DNA of 64,000 nucleotides, taken from contig CAZRVU010000002.1 in NCBI GenBank assembly GCA_964603615.1, positions 46,615 through 110,614 of the forward strand, given 5' to 3'. Under the pieces are notes generated by a model. The model made no database searches and was not told the origin of the DNA. It worked only from the letters and a program-made list of their open reading frames with translations. Shown here one piece after another: positions 26,364-36,110 of the stretch (the first letter of the stretch is position 1; every line of letters starts with the position of its first letter). This stretch comes from JAAZMI01 sp964603615. Its GTDB lineage: Bacteria; Bacillota; Dethiobacteria; DTU022; UBA8154. The translations under genes were made by a program, and so were the position numbers.

Positions 26364-27515
26364 ATGCACCTAGTATTTAAAAAAGAAGTTTTACTAGAAA
26401 GTATATCTTTTTTGGAAAAAATCATCCCTAACCGTACGCCTATTCCTTTATTAAAAGGTGTTAAACTAGAAGCAAAAGATAATAATTTAATCTTAACTAG
26501 CAATAACCTAGAAATGAGTCTTAAAGCTATTTATGAAGCAGCTATTTATGAAGATGGTAGTGTGATCTTACCAGAAAAATTTTTTGATATTATTAGACAA
26601 GCTCCCGCAGAAGAAATTGAAATAAAAATGCCCATTGAAGATTTTCGTGCAGAAATCAAGAGTGGAACAGCAAATTTTTTTCTTTATGGTGCCGATGCCG
26701 AACAGTTTCCTTTATCTACAGAGGAACAATTATGGCGTAACTGGACAAAGATAAGCTTTCCGGCCCTCGAACTAAGAAATATACTGCAAAAGGTTTATTT
26801 TGCGGCATCTCAAGATGAAAGCAAACCTTCTTTTAAGGGGATACTATTAGAGATTGAAGCGGGACACCTGCTTTGCTTGGCTTCCGATACATACCGTTTA
26901 GCTTGTTTTAAAAAGGTTTTTCCACAAAAAGATCTATCTTTACCCTACCGTCTATTGATTCCGGGCAAAACATTAGGTGAAATGACCAAAATGCTCACAG
27001 ATGCCGCGGCAAATGTGGACTGCTATTTTCAAGAAAATGAAATTATCTTTGTTCATAAGGAATTTATTTTTTCCAGCAGACTTTTAGAAGATCGATATCC
27101 GGATCTCGTGCAAGTTTTTCCAGAGGGTTATACAACAAAAATAAAATTAGATACAGATTTATTAGAGAAAACAGTGAACAGGGCTTCCCTGCTAGCCCAA
27201 GGAGAAAATCGCATGATTTCTTTTAGTATACAAGATATGTTGCTGCAGGTTAGCTCCAGTTCTGATTTAGGCAAAATGAAAGAGGGGGTTGATTTACAAG
27301 ATAAAAAAGGTGACGATCTAGAAGAGATCCTGCTTAATTCCCGTTTTCTTCTAGATGTACTGCGTATTTGGGAAACAGAACAGGTGGAAATTGAATTCAA
27401 TGGCCCGTTCGGTGCCTGTGTCTTTCAACAAAAACGTGATAATGAAGAAGAACAGGAAAATTACCGTTATTTAGTACTGCCGATCAAAAAACCAGAAAAA
27501 TCATATGATCTTTAA
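26364..27515 (+). CDS. dnaN: DNA polymerase III beta clamp
   Basis: Ring-shaped sliding clamp. The start at 26364 (MHLVFKKEVLLES) is preferred because AAGGAG lies 8 bases upstream; the ATG six bases earlier is too close to it. The 383 residues cover three clamp domains with FKGILLEIEAGHLLCLASDT near residue 155. The C-terminus reads YRYLVLPIKK, a slightly longer tail than usual. The gene is followed by recF after about 45 bases. Confidence 0.97.
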   Translation: MHLVFKKEVLLESISFLEKIIPNRTPIPLLKGVKLEAKDNNLILTSNNLEMSLKAIYEAAIYEDGSVILPEKFFDIIRQAPAEEIEIKMPIEDFRAEIKSGTANFFLYGADAEQFPLSTEEQLWRNWTKISFPALELRNILQKVYFAASQDESKPSFKGILLEIEAGHLLCLASDTYRLACFKKVFPQKDLSLPYRLLIPGKTLGEMTKMLTDAAANVDCYFQENEIIFVHKEFIFSSRLLEDRYPDLVQVFPEGYTTKIKLDTDLLEKTVNRASLLAQGENRMISFSIQDMLLQVSSSSDLGKMKEGVDLQDKKGDDLEEILLNSRFLLDVLRIWETEQVEIEFNGPFGACVFQQKRDNEEEQENYRYLVLPIKKPEKSYDL

Positions 27516-27562
27516 AGTATTATTAAATAGATTATTTTAAACTGGCCAGGAAGGGAACTAAC

Positions 27563-28702
27563 TTGTTTATAAAAGAACTTCATCTCACCAACTTTCGAAA
27601 TTATGCCCGTATGTCGTTGCATTTCCAGCCGGGCATTTATGTTATTCAGGGAGAGAATGGTCAGGGTAAAAGTAATCTCTTAGAAGCAATTTATAGCCTT
27701 TGTTTTGGGCGATCTTTTAGAAATTTCCAGGAAAATGATCTTGTGCGTTGGAAAAACCAATATTATTACCTTCAGGGAATAATTCATACGCAACAGCGTT
27801 TTTATCAATTGGAGGTAGGCTACGAAGCAGCAAAAAAAAGAAAGGTAGTGAAAGTGAACGGTAAAGCTGGTAAAAGCCTTGGTCTTGCCGGGAAATGTCC
27901 GCTCGTTTGTTTTGTGCCTGAAGATCTCGAATTGATTCGCCGGGGGCCTGCTGAAAGAAGACGTTTTTTAGACCGGGAAATCAGCCAGATTAGTCCGCTC
28001 TATGGCGAATATTTAAGCCGTTATAACCGTATTCTTTCACAAAAAAACAAAGCCTTAAAAGATATACATTTTTTTAGGGATAAAATGGACTTATTTAAAG
28101 TGTGGAATAAGCAGCTAGTTTATTTTGGCAGCCGTATTATACAGAAAAGAGCTTTAGTAGTATCCACCTGGAGTGAAATGTCTGGCCGTAATTACAGTGT
28201 TCTTTTCCCTGAAGGTCCTCAGCTCAAAATAATTTATGATACTTTTAGCCCCCAAAATGTTTCTTTATCTAAAATAGAACAACTGGAGGCAGTTTTTAAT
28301 GATGAGCTAGTACGGGTTGCTGAAGAAGAAAAAAATAGAGGTTTTTCCTTGCTGGGGCCGCACCGCGATGATCTATCTTTTTTGTTGGACGGCAGAGAAG
28401 CCAGGCGCTATGCGTCGCATGGCCAGCAGCGCAGTGCAATCATCGCCATGAAAGCAGCACAGTTGCAATTTTATCAACAACAAAGGGAAGAACCAGTATT
28501 TATGTTAGATGATATATTTTCGGAATTAGATCTGCGGCGCCGTCAAGAATGTTTTTCTCTTTTTAAAGATGCTGGACAAGTTTTTTTAACGATAACAGAA
28601 AAAGATCCTGGTTTACATTCTTTTTTACAGCAATTTAGCTCCTCTTCTTTCTTTTTATATATTGATCAAGGGCGGGTAATTAAAGAGGAGAAAATCAACT
28701 GA
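27563..28702 (+). CDS. recF: RecF, DNA repair and recombination ATPase
   Basis: SMC-like ATPase that helps load RecA at gaps. The 379 residues have Walker A GENGQGKSNLLE (about 31-42), a signature-like region (SHGQQRSAIIAMK), and Walker B FMLDDIFSELD. The start codon is TTG at 27563, with GGAAGGGA upstream; no better start is available. Its last base is the first base of the next gene, suggesting coupled translation. Confidence 0.96.
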   Translation: MFIKELHLTNFRNYARMSLHFQPGIYVIQGENGQGKSNLLEAIYSLCFGRSFRNFQENDLVRWKNQYYYLQGIIHTQQRFYQLEVGYEAAKKRKVVKVNGKAGKSLGLAGKCPLVCFVPEDLELIRRGPAERRRFLDREISQISPLYGEYLSRYNRILSQKNKALKDIHFFRDKMDLFKVWNKQLVYFGSRIIQKRALVVSTWSEMSGRNYSVLFPEGPQLKIIYDTFSPQNVSLSKIEQLEAVFNDELVRVAEEEKNRGFSLLGPHRDDLSFLLDGREARRYASHGQQRSAIIAMKAAQLQFYQQQREEPVFMLDDIFSELDLRRRQECFSLFKDAGQVFLTITEKDPGLHSFLQQFSSSSFFLYIDQGRVIKEEKIN

Positions 28703-29619
28703 TGGAAAAATTAGTGCAACCCCTTCAATTTTTTTTAGAGAAAAATGGACTTAAGAAAAAACTTAAAGAACGTCTTTACCTTCATATTTGGCCGCTCGTT
28801 GCCGGCGAAAAAATTGCCCGCTATACGCAGCCAGTAAAGATTGAAAGAGATAGATTAATCGTTGAAGTTAGCGATAGTATCTGGCTTTACCACTTGACTC
28901 TTTTAAAAAGCAAGATTATTCAAGATTTCAATTCTAAAGCTAATGAAATTATTATCCAAGATATAAAGTTTATCAATGCAGATATGACGTCTCTTCAATC
29001 TCTTCGTAAAAGTAATATTTTGCCGCAAAAGACAAATTTTTTGAGAGGTAATTTTCAGCAATTAAAAGGAATACAGCTTAAAAAAGAAGAAACAAGTAAG
29101 ATAGAGGAAGTCGTTAGCGCGGCACCAGATTATTTGCAAGTTTCAATGCGTAAACTATACAATAATTTTTATAAGCAACAAATATATAATAAAAAAAAAG
29201 GTGCAAAACAATGCCAACGTTGTTGTAGATATTTTTTCAAATTAAAAGAGCAACTTTGTGTTTATTGTCAACAGGATCTTAATGCCTGGCAAGCGGTATT
29301 GAATAATTTTTTAAAGCTGACCCCCTGGTGTACTTATGATCTTCTTCGTCGCGAACATCCTCTTTTGGACGAACAGATATTTAAAATATATAAAAATAAC
29401 TTGATGGCTAGCTCTAGAAAGTGTTTAATTACTCTCCTCACAAAAATAAGATCTGGGGATGATGAACAAAAGAATAAGCTTAAGGAAATTGCACAAAACT
29501 ATATCTTGCTTTTTAATGAAAAAGAACCGGCATTGATTCAAAGAGAACATATCATTGCAGCTTTGGAGGAATTTCCGGGTCTTTATCAACTGCTTTACAG
29601 TGATGTTTCTTGGCAATAA
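28702..29619 (+). CDS. DUF721/DciA-like protein with C-terminal zinc ribbon
   Basis: Protein of 305 residues. Residues 1-95 form a DUF721 domain (HIWPLVAGEKIARYTQP, then LIVEVSDSIWLYHL), the fold of DciA, a helicase-loading factor in many bacteria. A lysine-rich linker follows. Then comes a zinc-ribbon-like pair, CQRC near residue 172 and CVYC near 191. The last 100 residues are helical and unassigned. It overlaps recF by one base and is followed by remB, a position common for DUF721 proteins in Bacillota. A role as loader or clamp partner is inference. Confidence 0.75.
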   Translation: MEKLVQPLQFFLEKNGLKKKLKERLYLHIWPLVAGEKIARYTQPVKIERDRLIVEVSDSIWLYHLTLLKSKIIQDFNSKANEIIIQDIKFINADMTSLQSLRKSNILPQKTNFLRGNFQQLKGIQLKKEETSKIEEVVSAAPDYLQVSMRKLYNNFYKQQIYNKKKGAKQCQRCCRYFFKLKEQLCVYCQQDLNAWQAVLNNFLKLTPWCTYDLLRREHPLLDEQIFKIYKNNLMASSRKCLITLLTKIRSGDDEQKNKLKEIAQNYILLFNEKEPALIQREHIIAALEEFPGLYQLLYSDVSWQ

Positions 29620-29664
29620 ATAAAGGTAATAAGCAATAATTAACATAAAAAAGGGGATTAAGAG

Positions 29665-29910
29665 ATGTTTTTACACATTGGTAACTCGCGCGTAGCATAT
29701 CTCAAGGACATTATCGGTATATTTAATTTGGAAATAAAAAATAATCAAGTTAACAAACAATTTTTGGAAAGTAACTTAGGTACAAAAATAACGGAGCAGG
29801 AAAAAGAAAATAATAGTTCTTTTATCATTACTGATCAAAGGGTTTTCTACTCCCCTATTTCATCTTTAACTTTGCAGAAAAGGACTAGTAAGACCCGGGT
29901 ATTACTATAA
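29665..29910 (+). CDS. remB: RemB-like extracellular matrix regulator (DUF370)
   Basis: Small 81-residue protein. It matches RemB of Bacillus in length, in place (between recF and gyrB) and in sequence (FLHIGNSRVAYLKDIIGIF; SPISSLTLQKRT near the C-terminus). RemA/RemB proteins act on matrix genes; what RemB regulates here is unknown. AAGGGG lies upstream of the ATG. The middle part (about 25-50) is poorly conserved. Confidence 0.88.
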   Translation: MFLHIGNSRVAYLKDIIGIFNLEIKNNQVNKQFLESNLGTKITEQEKENNSSFIITDQRVFYSPISSLTLQKRTSKTRVLL

Positions 29911-29936
29911 TTAGAGACTAGAGGTCGAACGCTGCA

Positions 29937-31850
29937 ATGAATAAAAAGATAGCTGATGTCTATGATGCAGGTCAGATTCAGGTTCTTGAAGGGCTCACCG
30001 CAGTGAGAAAGCGCCCCAGCATGTATATCGGTTCCACAGAAAGTCGTGGGCTGCATCACCTGGTTTTTGAAGTGGTGGATAATAGTATTGATGAGGCGAT
30101 GGCCGGTTATTGTAATACTATTCAAGTGATTATTGCTGCAGATAGCAGTGTCTCCGTCATAGATAATGGCCGCGGCATTCCCGTCAAAGATCATCCCCAA
30201 CAGAAAAGATCTGCGTTGGAAGTGGTTTTGACTATGCTCCACGCTGGCGGCAAATTTAGTGGTGAAAGCTATAAAGTAGCCGGCGGGCTGCATGGCGTGG
30301 GTGTAGCTGTAGTCAATGCTCTTTCTGCCTGGTTAGAAGTAGAAGTGAAAAGGGATGGGGAGATCTTCGTCCAGCGCTATGAAAAAGGCAGCCCAAAGAC
30401 AAAATTGCTGCATAAAGGAAAAACTAACCGCACAGGAACAACCATTACTTTTTATCCTGATACAGAAATATTTGAAAATGTGGATTTTGATTTCCAAATT
30501 TTAGCACAAAGATTGCGTGAATTGGCTTTTCTGAACAAAGGTGTACAGATCAGTATTGAGGATCGCCGCCTGGAAGAAAAAAGGAAGGAAATTTTTAAAT
30601 ACGACGGTGGTATTAGCTCTTTTGTTACTTATTTAAATAAAAATAAGGAAGTCTTTCCTAAAAAACCGCTTCACTTTGAGAAAAAAATAGATAATTGCCG
30701 TGTCGAAGCGGCTTTACAGTATAATACCGGCTATAGTGAAACCATTTACTCTTTTGCTAATAATATTAGGACACAGGAAGGCGGGACGCATGAAGCAGCT
30801 TTTAAGAGTGCCCTCACCAGGTTAATTAATGATCATGCACGCAGGTTGGGGGTTCTTAAAGAAAACCAGGATAATTTTCAGGGCGAAGATATCCGCGAGG
30901 GTTTGACGGGGATTATCAGCGTAAAGCTGCTTAATCCTCAATTTGAGGGTCAAACGAAAACGCGCCTGGGGAATTCAGAGGTAAGGAGCATCGTAGAGAG
31001 CGCCTTGCAAGATGAATTGGGAGCTTTTTTGGAACAAAACCCCGCTATTGCCAGAAAGATTGGTGATAAAACCCTTCAAGCAGCCCGGGCCAGGGATGCG
31101 GCGCGCAAAGCCAGAGAGCTTACCCGTCGTAAAAATGCGCTGGAGATCAGCAATTTACCGGGCAAATTAGCAGATTGTGCTTCACGTGATCCCCTGGAGA
31201 GCGAACTTTTTATTGTGGAAGGGGACTCGGCAGGGGGATCTGCTAAACAGGGCCGTGATCGGCATTTCCAAGCCATCTTACCATTGAGAGGTAAAATAAT
31301 AAATGTGGAAAAGGCCCGCATGGATAAAATACTGGGTAATGAAGAGATAAGGGCGCTGGTTACGGCCCTCGGTGTGGGGATCGGCGATGAAATCGATCTT
31401 CATAAATTGCGTTACCACAAAGTTATCATCATGACGGATGCCGATGTTGACGGGTCTCATATCCGTACTTTACTGTTAACATTTTTCTTTCGCTATATGG
31501 AACCTTTAATTGAACAGGGTAATATTTACATTGCTCAACCTCCTCTTTTTAAAATAACAAAGGGTAAAAAGAATTATTATCTCTTTAAAGAAGAAGAAGT
31601 AGAGCCGCTGATGTCTGAAATAGGGCGCCAGGGAACAAGTGTACAGCGTTATAAAGGCCTCGGTGAAATGAACCCCGAACAGCTTTGGGAAACAACACTT
31701 AATCCACAAAGCAGGGCGCTGCTGCAAGTCGATTTACAGGATACGCTGTTGGCTAATGAAATTTTTACTATACTCATGGGAGAAAAAGTGGAACCGCGGC
31801 GGGATTTTATAGAGACCCACGCCCGCGAGGTTCGTAACCTGGATATTTAG
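29937..31850 (+). CDS. gyrB: DNA gyrase subunit B
   Basis: ATPase subunit of gyrase. The 637 residues match the short Gram-positive form. Bergerat ATP-site motifs are VVDNSIDEAMAGY, IDNGRGIPV and GGLHGVGVAVVNALS. The TOPRIM domain has IVEGDSAGGSAKQGRDR and the metal-binding DADVDGSHIRTL. The C-terminus (GEKVEPRRDFIETHA) is typical. It lies 26 bases after remB, likely the same transcript. gyrA follows after about 240 bases. Confidence 0.98.
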   Translation: MNKKIADVYDAGQIQVLEGLTAVRKRPSMYIGSTESRGLHHLVFEVVDNSIDEAMAGYCNTIQVIIAADSSVSVIDNGRGIPVKDHPQQKRSALEVVLTMLHAGGKFSGESYKVAGGLHGVGVAVVNALSAWLEVEVKRDGEIFVQRYEKGSPKTKLLHKGKTNRTGTTITFYPDTEIFENVDFDFQILAQRLRELAFLNKGVQISIEDRRLEEKRKEIFKYDGGISSFVTYLNKNKEVFPKKPLHFEKKIDNCRVEAALQYNTGYSETIYSFANNIRTQEGGTHEAAFKSALTRLINDHARRLGVLKENQDNFQGEDIREGLTGIISVKLLNPQFEGQTKTRLGNSEVRSIVESALQDELGAFLEQNPAIARKIGDKTLQAARARDAARKARELTRRKNALEISNLPGKLADCASRDPLESELFIVEGDSAGGSAKQGRDRHFQAILPLRGKIINVEKARMDKILGNEEIRALVTALGVGIGDEIDLHKLRYHKVIIMTDADVDGSHIRTLLLTFFFRYMEPLIEQGNIYIAQPPLFKITKGKKNYYLFKEEEVEPLMSEIGRQGTSVQRYKGLGEMNPEQLWETTLNPQSRALLQVDLQDTLLANEIFTILMGEKVEPRRDFIETHAREVRNLDI

Positions 31851-32141
31851 TGGTGCCTGCTAATTTTGGAAGCGAGATTACGGTGCTACGATTTAAAGTG
31901 CAGCATCTGAGGGTAGGCACTGCCGTTCTGGGTGGCAAAAAGTATCTTTGTGCAGGGGGCCGGCGGCCAGTTAAAATTTTTCACCATAAAGTGTAAACAA
32001 AGACCAAAGTATGATAAAATAAGTCTAGGGTATCTTTAAGTATTATAGGAAAAAAAAGTTGGTAAGGCTGGTATTGTTTTTTTTATATCATTTTTGAGCT
32101 GTCAACGGCAAGAATTTTTCGAGGAGGCCCTAATACTATCA

Positions 32142-34616
32142 ATGTCGGAACAAAAAAAACTGCTTTCTATTCCTATACATGAAGAAGTAAAAAATTCTTT
32201 TTTAGATTATGCCATGAGCGTGATCGTCAGCCGGGCCCTCCCGGATGTTCGGGACGGTTTAAAACCTGTGCACAGGCGCATACTTTATGCCATGCGTGAA
32301 TTGGGAATGAACCCGGATAAACCGCATAAAAAATCTGCCAGGTTGGTTGGGGAGGTACTAGGCAAATACCATCCCCACGGGGACCAGGCTGTTTATGATG
32401 CCATGGTGCGCATGGCGCAGGATTTTTCCATTCGCTATCCTTTAGTGGATGGCCAGGGGAATTTTGGTTCCATGGACGGCGATTCCCCGGCGGCCATGCG
32501 TTACACAGAGGCCCGGCTAACCCCACTGGCACTGGAGATGTTGCGCGATTTAGAAAAGGAAACGGTGGATTTTAGACTTAATTTTGATGAAACATTGGAG
32601 GAACCCGTAGTATTGCCGTCACGTTTTCCCAACCTGCTCGTTAACGGTTCTGCCGGCATAGCTGTGGGTATGGCCACTAATATCCCGCCACACAATCTCC
32701 GGGAAACGATCGATGCCCTGATCTTATTAATTAAAAAACCGGCAGCCTCTTCCCGCGAGCTGATGACTTACCTGCAAGGCCCCGATTTTCCCACGGGAGG
32801 CGTTATCCTGGGTTTCAAAGGAATTGAGGAGGCTTACTCCACCGGCCGGGGTAAAATTCGTATCCGCGGCCAGGCTAAAATCGAAAAAAGAAAAGACGAT
32901 AAAGAAAGGTTGATCATCACTGAAATACCGTATTTGCAGAATAAGGCACGATTAATTGAAAGGATTGCCATATTAGTCAGAGAAAAAAAGATTGCCGGCA
33001 TCACGGAGCTGAGGGATGAATCCGACCGCACGGGTGTGCGTATCGTTTTGGAGATAAAAAAAGGTTTCAGCCCCCAGGTGATACTCAACCAGTTATATAA
33101 GTTTACACCTTTACAGCAGAGTTTTGGTATTATTATGTTAGCGCTGGTAGATGATGTTCCTCGCGTGCTGCCTCTTAAAGATATTTTAGCGGCGTATTTG
33201 GAGCATCAAAAAGAAATTGTGACCCGTCGTGCCCAGTTTTTATTGCGCCAGGCACGTAATAGGGCCCATTTAGTTGAAGGTTTGCGCATTGCCTTAAATA
33301 ACCTCGACCGGGTGATTGCCCTGATCCGGGGTTCAGCGGATGCCGAAGAGGCACGTGCAGGTTTGAGCGGGGAATTTGGGTTGAGCGAAAAACAGGCCCG
33401 GGCTATTTTAGAAATGCGCTTGCAGCGGCTCACCGCTTTAGAAAGGCATAAACTGGAGGAAGAATACCGTTCCCTAATGGAGGAGATAGCCCGCCTGGAG
33501 ACCCTTTTGGCCGATGGGGGCCTGATCTTGCAGGTGATCGAAAGCGAGTTAATGGAGATAAAAAAGAAATATGGGGATGAGCGCCGCACCAAGATTATTG
33601 CCGACGAGGGGGATATTGATCTGGAAGATCTTATCGTCGAAGAAGAAGTAGTAATTACCTTGACGCGCGACGGTTATATCAAACGCTTGCCCCTGAACAC
33701 CTACCGCAGTCAGGGGCGGGGAGGGGTGGGCATTAAGGGGCATTCCATCCGGGATACCGATTTGATCGAAAACCTCTTTGTTTCTTCCACCAGGGATAAA
33801 CTTCTTTTTTTCTGCAACCGGGGGAAGGTCTATCCTTTGCAAGTTTATAATATACCTGAAGCCGGGCGCCAGGCCCGGGGAACGGCAATCGTCAATTTAT
33901 TGCCCCTGGAAAAAGGGGAATATATTACTGCTGTGTTTCCTTTAAAAGAATACGGATCGGAAGATCACATTATCATGGCGACCCAAAAGGGAATTGTCAA
34001 GAGGGCCAGCTTGCGCAACTATGCTACGGCACGTCGTTTTGGCCTCATTGCCATTAACCTGCAGGCCGGGGATGAGTTGATTGCTGTCCGCCAGTTAAGA
34101 AATGATGAGCCTGGCTTGGAGAATGAAAGAACTTTTGGGCTACCGGCCGAAGACCCCGCTGTTTTGCTGGCAACAGCGCGCGGGCTGCTGATCCGCTTTC
34201 CTGCTGCAACACTGCGCCTCCTGGGGCGAACGGCGCGGGGAGTTAAGGGTATTGCGCTTTCTCCGGACGATCTGGTCATTGGCATGAACCTTCTTTCGAC
34301 GGAAGAAAAGAGCGGCCTGCTTTTTGTTACAGAAAAGGGCTATGCCAAAAGAACGAAATTAGATAAGTTTCGCCCGCAAAATCGCGGGGGCAAGGGTCTT
34401 TTGGCGTTCAAATATAAAGAGCGGGAAGGCTTGCTGGTGAGCTTCCTGGCCCCGCAAAAGAAAGAGGAGATCATGGCGATTACCGCCCGGGGTTTGATTA
34501 TGCGGGCCAAGATATCCCAGGTTCCCTTCCAGGGGCGCTATGCCCGTGGTGTGACCTTGATTCGCCTGCAACGCGGCGATAAAGTGGTCAAAATTGCAGC
34601 AGTAGCTGAAGAATAA
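32142..34616 (+). CDS. gyrA: DNA gyrase subunit A
   Basis: DNA-cleaving subunit of gyrase. The start is set at ATG 32142 (MSEQKKLLSIPIHEEV) by similarity, although its GGAGG lies 14 bases upstream; a TTG at 32094 would add 16 residues. The protein has about 824 residues. The quinolone-region motif HPHGDQAVYDAMVRMAQ and the catalytic Tyr in AMRYTEARL are present. The GyrA box QGRGGVG follows, identifying it as gyrase rather than topoisomerase IV. The six-bladed C-terminal wrapping domain is complete. The 243 bases upstream show no clear promoter. Confidence 0.96.
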   Translation: MSEQKKLLSIPIHEEVKNSFLDYAMSVIVSRALPDVRDGLKPVHRRILYAMRELGMNPDKPHKKSARLVGEVLGKYHPHGDQAVYDAMVRMAQDFSIRYPLVDGQGNFGSMDGDSPAAMRYTEARLTPLALEMLRDLEKETVDFRLNFDETLEEPVVLPSRFPNLLVNGSAGIAVGMATNIPPHNLRETIDALILLIKKPAASSRELMTYLQGPDFPTGGVILGFKGIEEAYSTGRGKIRIRGQAKIEKRKDDKERLIITEIPYLQNKARLIERIAILVREKKIAGITELRDESDRTGVRIVLEIKKGFSPQVILNQLYKFTPLQQSFGIIMLALVDDVPRVLPLKDILAAYLEHQKEIVTRRAQFLLRQARNRAHLVEGLRIALNNLDRVIALIRGSADAEEARAGLSGEFGLSEKQARAILEMRLQRLTALERHKLEEEYRSLMEEIARLETLLADGGLILQVIESELMEIKKKYGDERRTKIIADEGDIDLEDLIVEEEVVITLTRDGYIKRLPLNTYRSQGRGGVGIKGHSIRDTDLIENLFVSSTRDKLLFFCNRGKVYPLQVYNIPEAGRQARGTAIVNLLPLEKGEYITAVFPLKEYGSEDHIIMATQKGIVKRASLRNYATARRFGLIAINLQAGDELIAVRQLRNDEPGLENERTFGLPAEDPAVLLATARGLLIRFPAATLRLLGRTARGVKGIALSPDDLVIGMNLLSTEEKSGLLFVTEKGYAKRTKLDKFRPQNRGGKGLLAFKYKEREGLLVSFLAPQKKEEIMAITARGLIMRAKISQVPFQGRYARGVTLIRLQRGDKVVKIAAVAEE

Positions 34617-34632
34617 ACTTCCGTGCAGAGAA

Positions 34633-36057
34633 TTGCAATTGATTTATTTAGCGTGGAGCGGAAAGGGGGGGCTGGTCCAAAAAAGAGAAAATTCTTTGGC
34701 CACCGTGCTCCTTTTGTTTATCCTGGTTCTTTTGGTCTTAGCTGTGCAGTTGTTCCTGCAAGGGGAAGGTGTCACGGGGGAAAACTTCGAAATTCCCGCA
34801 ATACCCGAAGGAGGCGACCTGGCAGTAATCGGTGGGACAACGGCCGCTTTGCTAACGGCCCTGGAAGCCGCTGAAAACGGTGCGCAGGTTTTTCTTTTCC
34901 CGAACGGGCAACCTTGGGGTGAAGATAGCGAATGGTTGGTGGAAGCAGGCCTGGCTGCTGTTTTGACGCCTTCCCAGCAGGAATTGGGCCTGGGGCTCAC
35001 CCCGGAAATGTTCTGTGCATATCTAGAGGAATACGGGGGCGGAATAAACGATCCTCTTTTGTTGTCCTCCTTCTGCAGCGACGCGCCGGATTTGTATCGC
35101 CGGGCGGAGGAGCGCGGCGGGTTGTCCTTTTCCCTTCTTCCCCAACCAGAGGAGCAGCCTTACCTGCATTCTTGTTCCCAGCAAGGAGGAGGAACGCTCT
35201 TGAAGACGCAACTTTTAGCCAACGTAGAGAAGGCCGGGGTAAGCATCAGGGAGGAAAAAGTAAAAGACTGCCTACTGACCTCTGCTGGCCGGGTGGAGGC
35301 ACTTATTTTGGAGAAACCGTCCGGGGAAACCGCTACCTTTTATGTGCAGGCCGTAGTCCTGGCCGATGGAGGCTATAGCGGTGCTTTCCATCCCCGTTCC
35401 GATTATTTACCGCGGGGCAATCTGCTCAATTTGCGTCCTTCCCAAACGGGCGCAGGGTTGCGTTGGGCCGAAGAACAGGCTCTGGATCTCGTGCAGATGA
35501 GTTTTTTAGAGATAAAGCTGGTTCTGCTCTCTCCCGTGTTGGAGACGGTCACTTTTTTGCCGGAGGAGCTTTGGCCGGAAGCACATTTTTTTAATAGCAG
35601 GGGAGAGTACCGGCGGGGCAGGGAGGCTTCCTTTGCCCAAATAGTGCATTTTGTTCTTCAATCCCCGGCGGGCAGTGCCAGGGTTATGATCCCCGCGGCC
35701 AGTGCTAGTACCAGCGCCTCTAGTCCGTTTTTTAAAGAGTATGAAACGTGGGGGGATCTGGTAAAATTGGGGATGCCGGGTGATTGGTCCGGCTCTGCCG
35801 GTTGGCAATTACCGCCGGCGCCTCCTTATTATGTGGCTGCCTTGCAAGCCGGCGTTACCTATACGCTGGGCGGGCTTTCTATAACACCTGGCGGGGAAGT
35901 AAAAAAAGAGGGAGCAGTGGTCGCAGGCCTTTATGCTGCCGGTGAGATTATCGGCGGGCTGCACGGGGAGACCCTGCTGCCCGGGATGGCCTTAAGTGAA
36001 ACATTATTTACAGCCAAAGTTGCCGGGCAGTGTGCCGCGCAGTATGCCGGGCGCTAG
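34633..36057 (+). CDS. Membrane-anchored FAD-dependent oxidoreductase-like protein
   Basis: Protein of up to 474 residues with one N-terminal membrane segment (about 24-44) and the rest probably outside. A Rossmann-type FAD site follows (LAVIGGTTAALLTALEAAE, near 66-85), then VVLADGGYSGAF near 235 and a C-terminal LYAAGEIIGGLHGE. This is the fumarate reductase/FAD_binding_2 layout. The catalytic His-Arg region usual before MGGL is not conserved (TYTLGGLSI), and NRLGGNAL is replaced by TLLPGMAL. Substrate unknown. The start is unclear: only TTG/GTG codons are available, and the best Shine-Dalgarno lies within the first codons. Confidence 0.7.
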   Translation: MQLIYLAWSGKGGLVQKRENSLATVLLLFILVLLVLAVQLFLQGEGVTGENFEIPAIPEGGDLAVIGGTTAALLTALEAAENGAQVFLFPNGQPWGEDSEWLVEAGLAAVLTPSQQELGLGLTPEMFCAYLEEYGGGINDPLLLSSFCSDAPDLYRRAEERGGLSFSLLPQPEEQPYLHSCSQQGGGTLLKTQLLANVEKAGVSIREEKVKDCLLTSAGRVEALILEKPSGETATFYVQAVVLADGGYSGAFHPRSDYLPRGNLLNLRPSQTGAGLRWAEEQALDLVQMSFLEIKLVLLSPVLETVTFLPEELWPEAHFFNSRGEYRRGREASFAQIVHFVLQSPAGSARVMIPAASASTSASSPFFKEYETWGDLVKLGMPGDWSGSAGWQLPPAPPYYVAALQAGVTYTLGGLSITPGGEVKKEGAVVAGLYAAGEIIGGLHGETLLPGMALSETLFTAKVAGQCAAQYAGR

Positions 36058-36110
36058 CTGTTAGCGGGAGGGCAAGAACAGATAACGGTAGAAAAAGAGA
36101 AGGGGTAAGA

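Noticed and set aside
34623..34874. Short plus-strand frame at the start of the FAD protein gene
   Set aside because: It overlaps the FAD protein in another frame and its translation is low-complexity and unlike known proteins.
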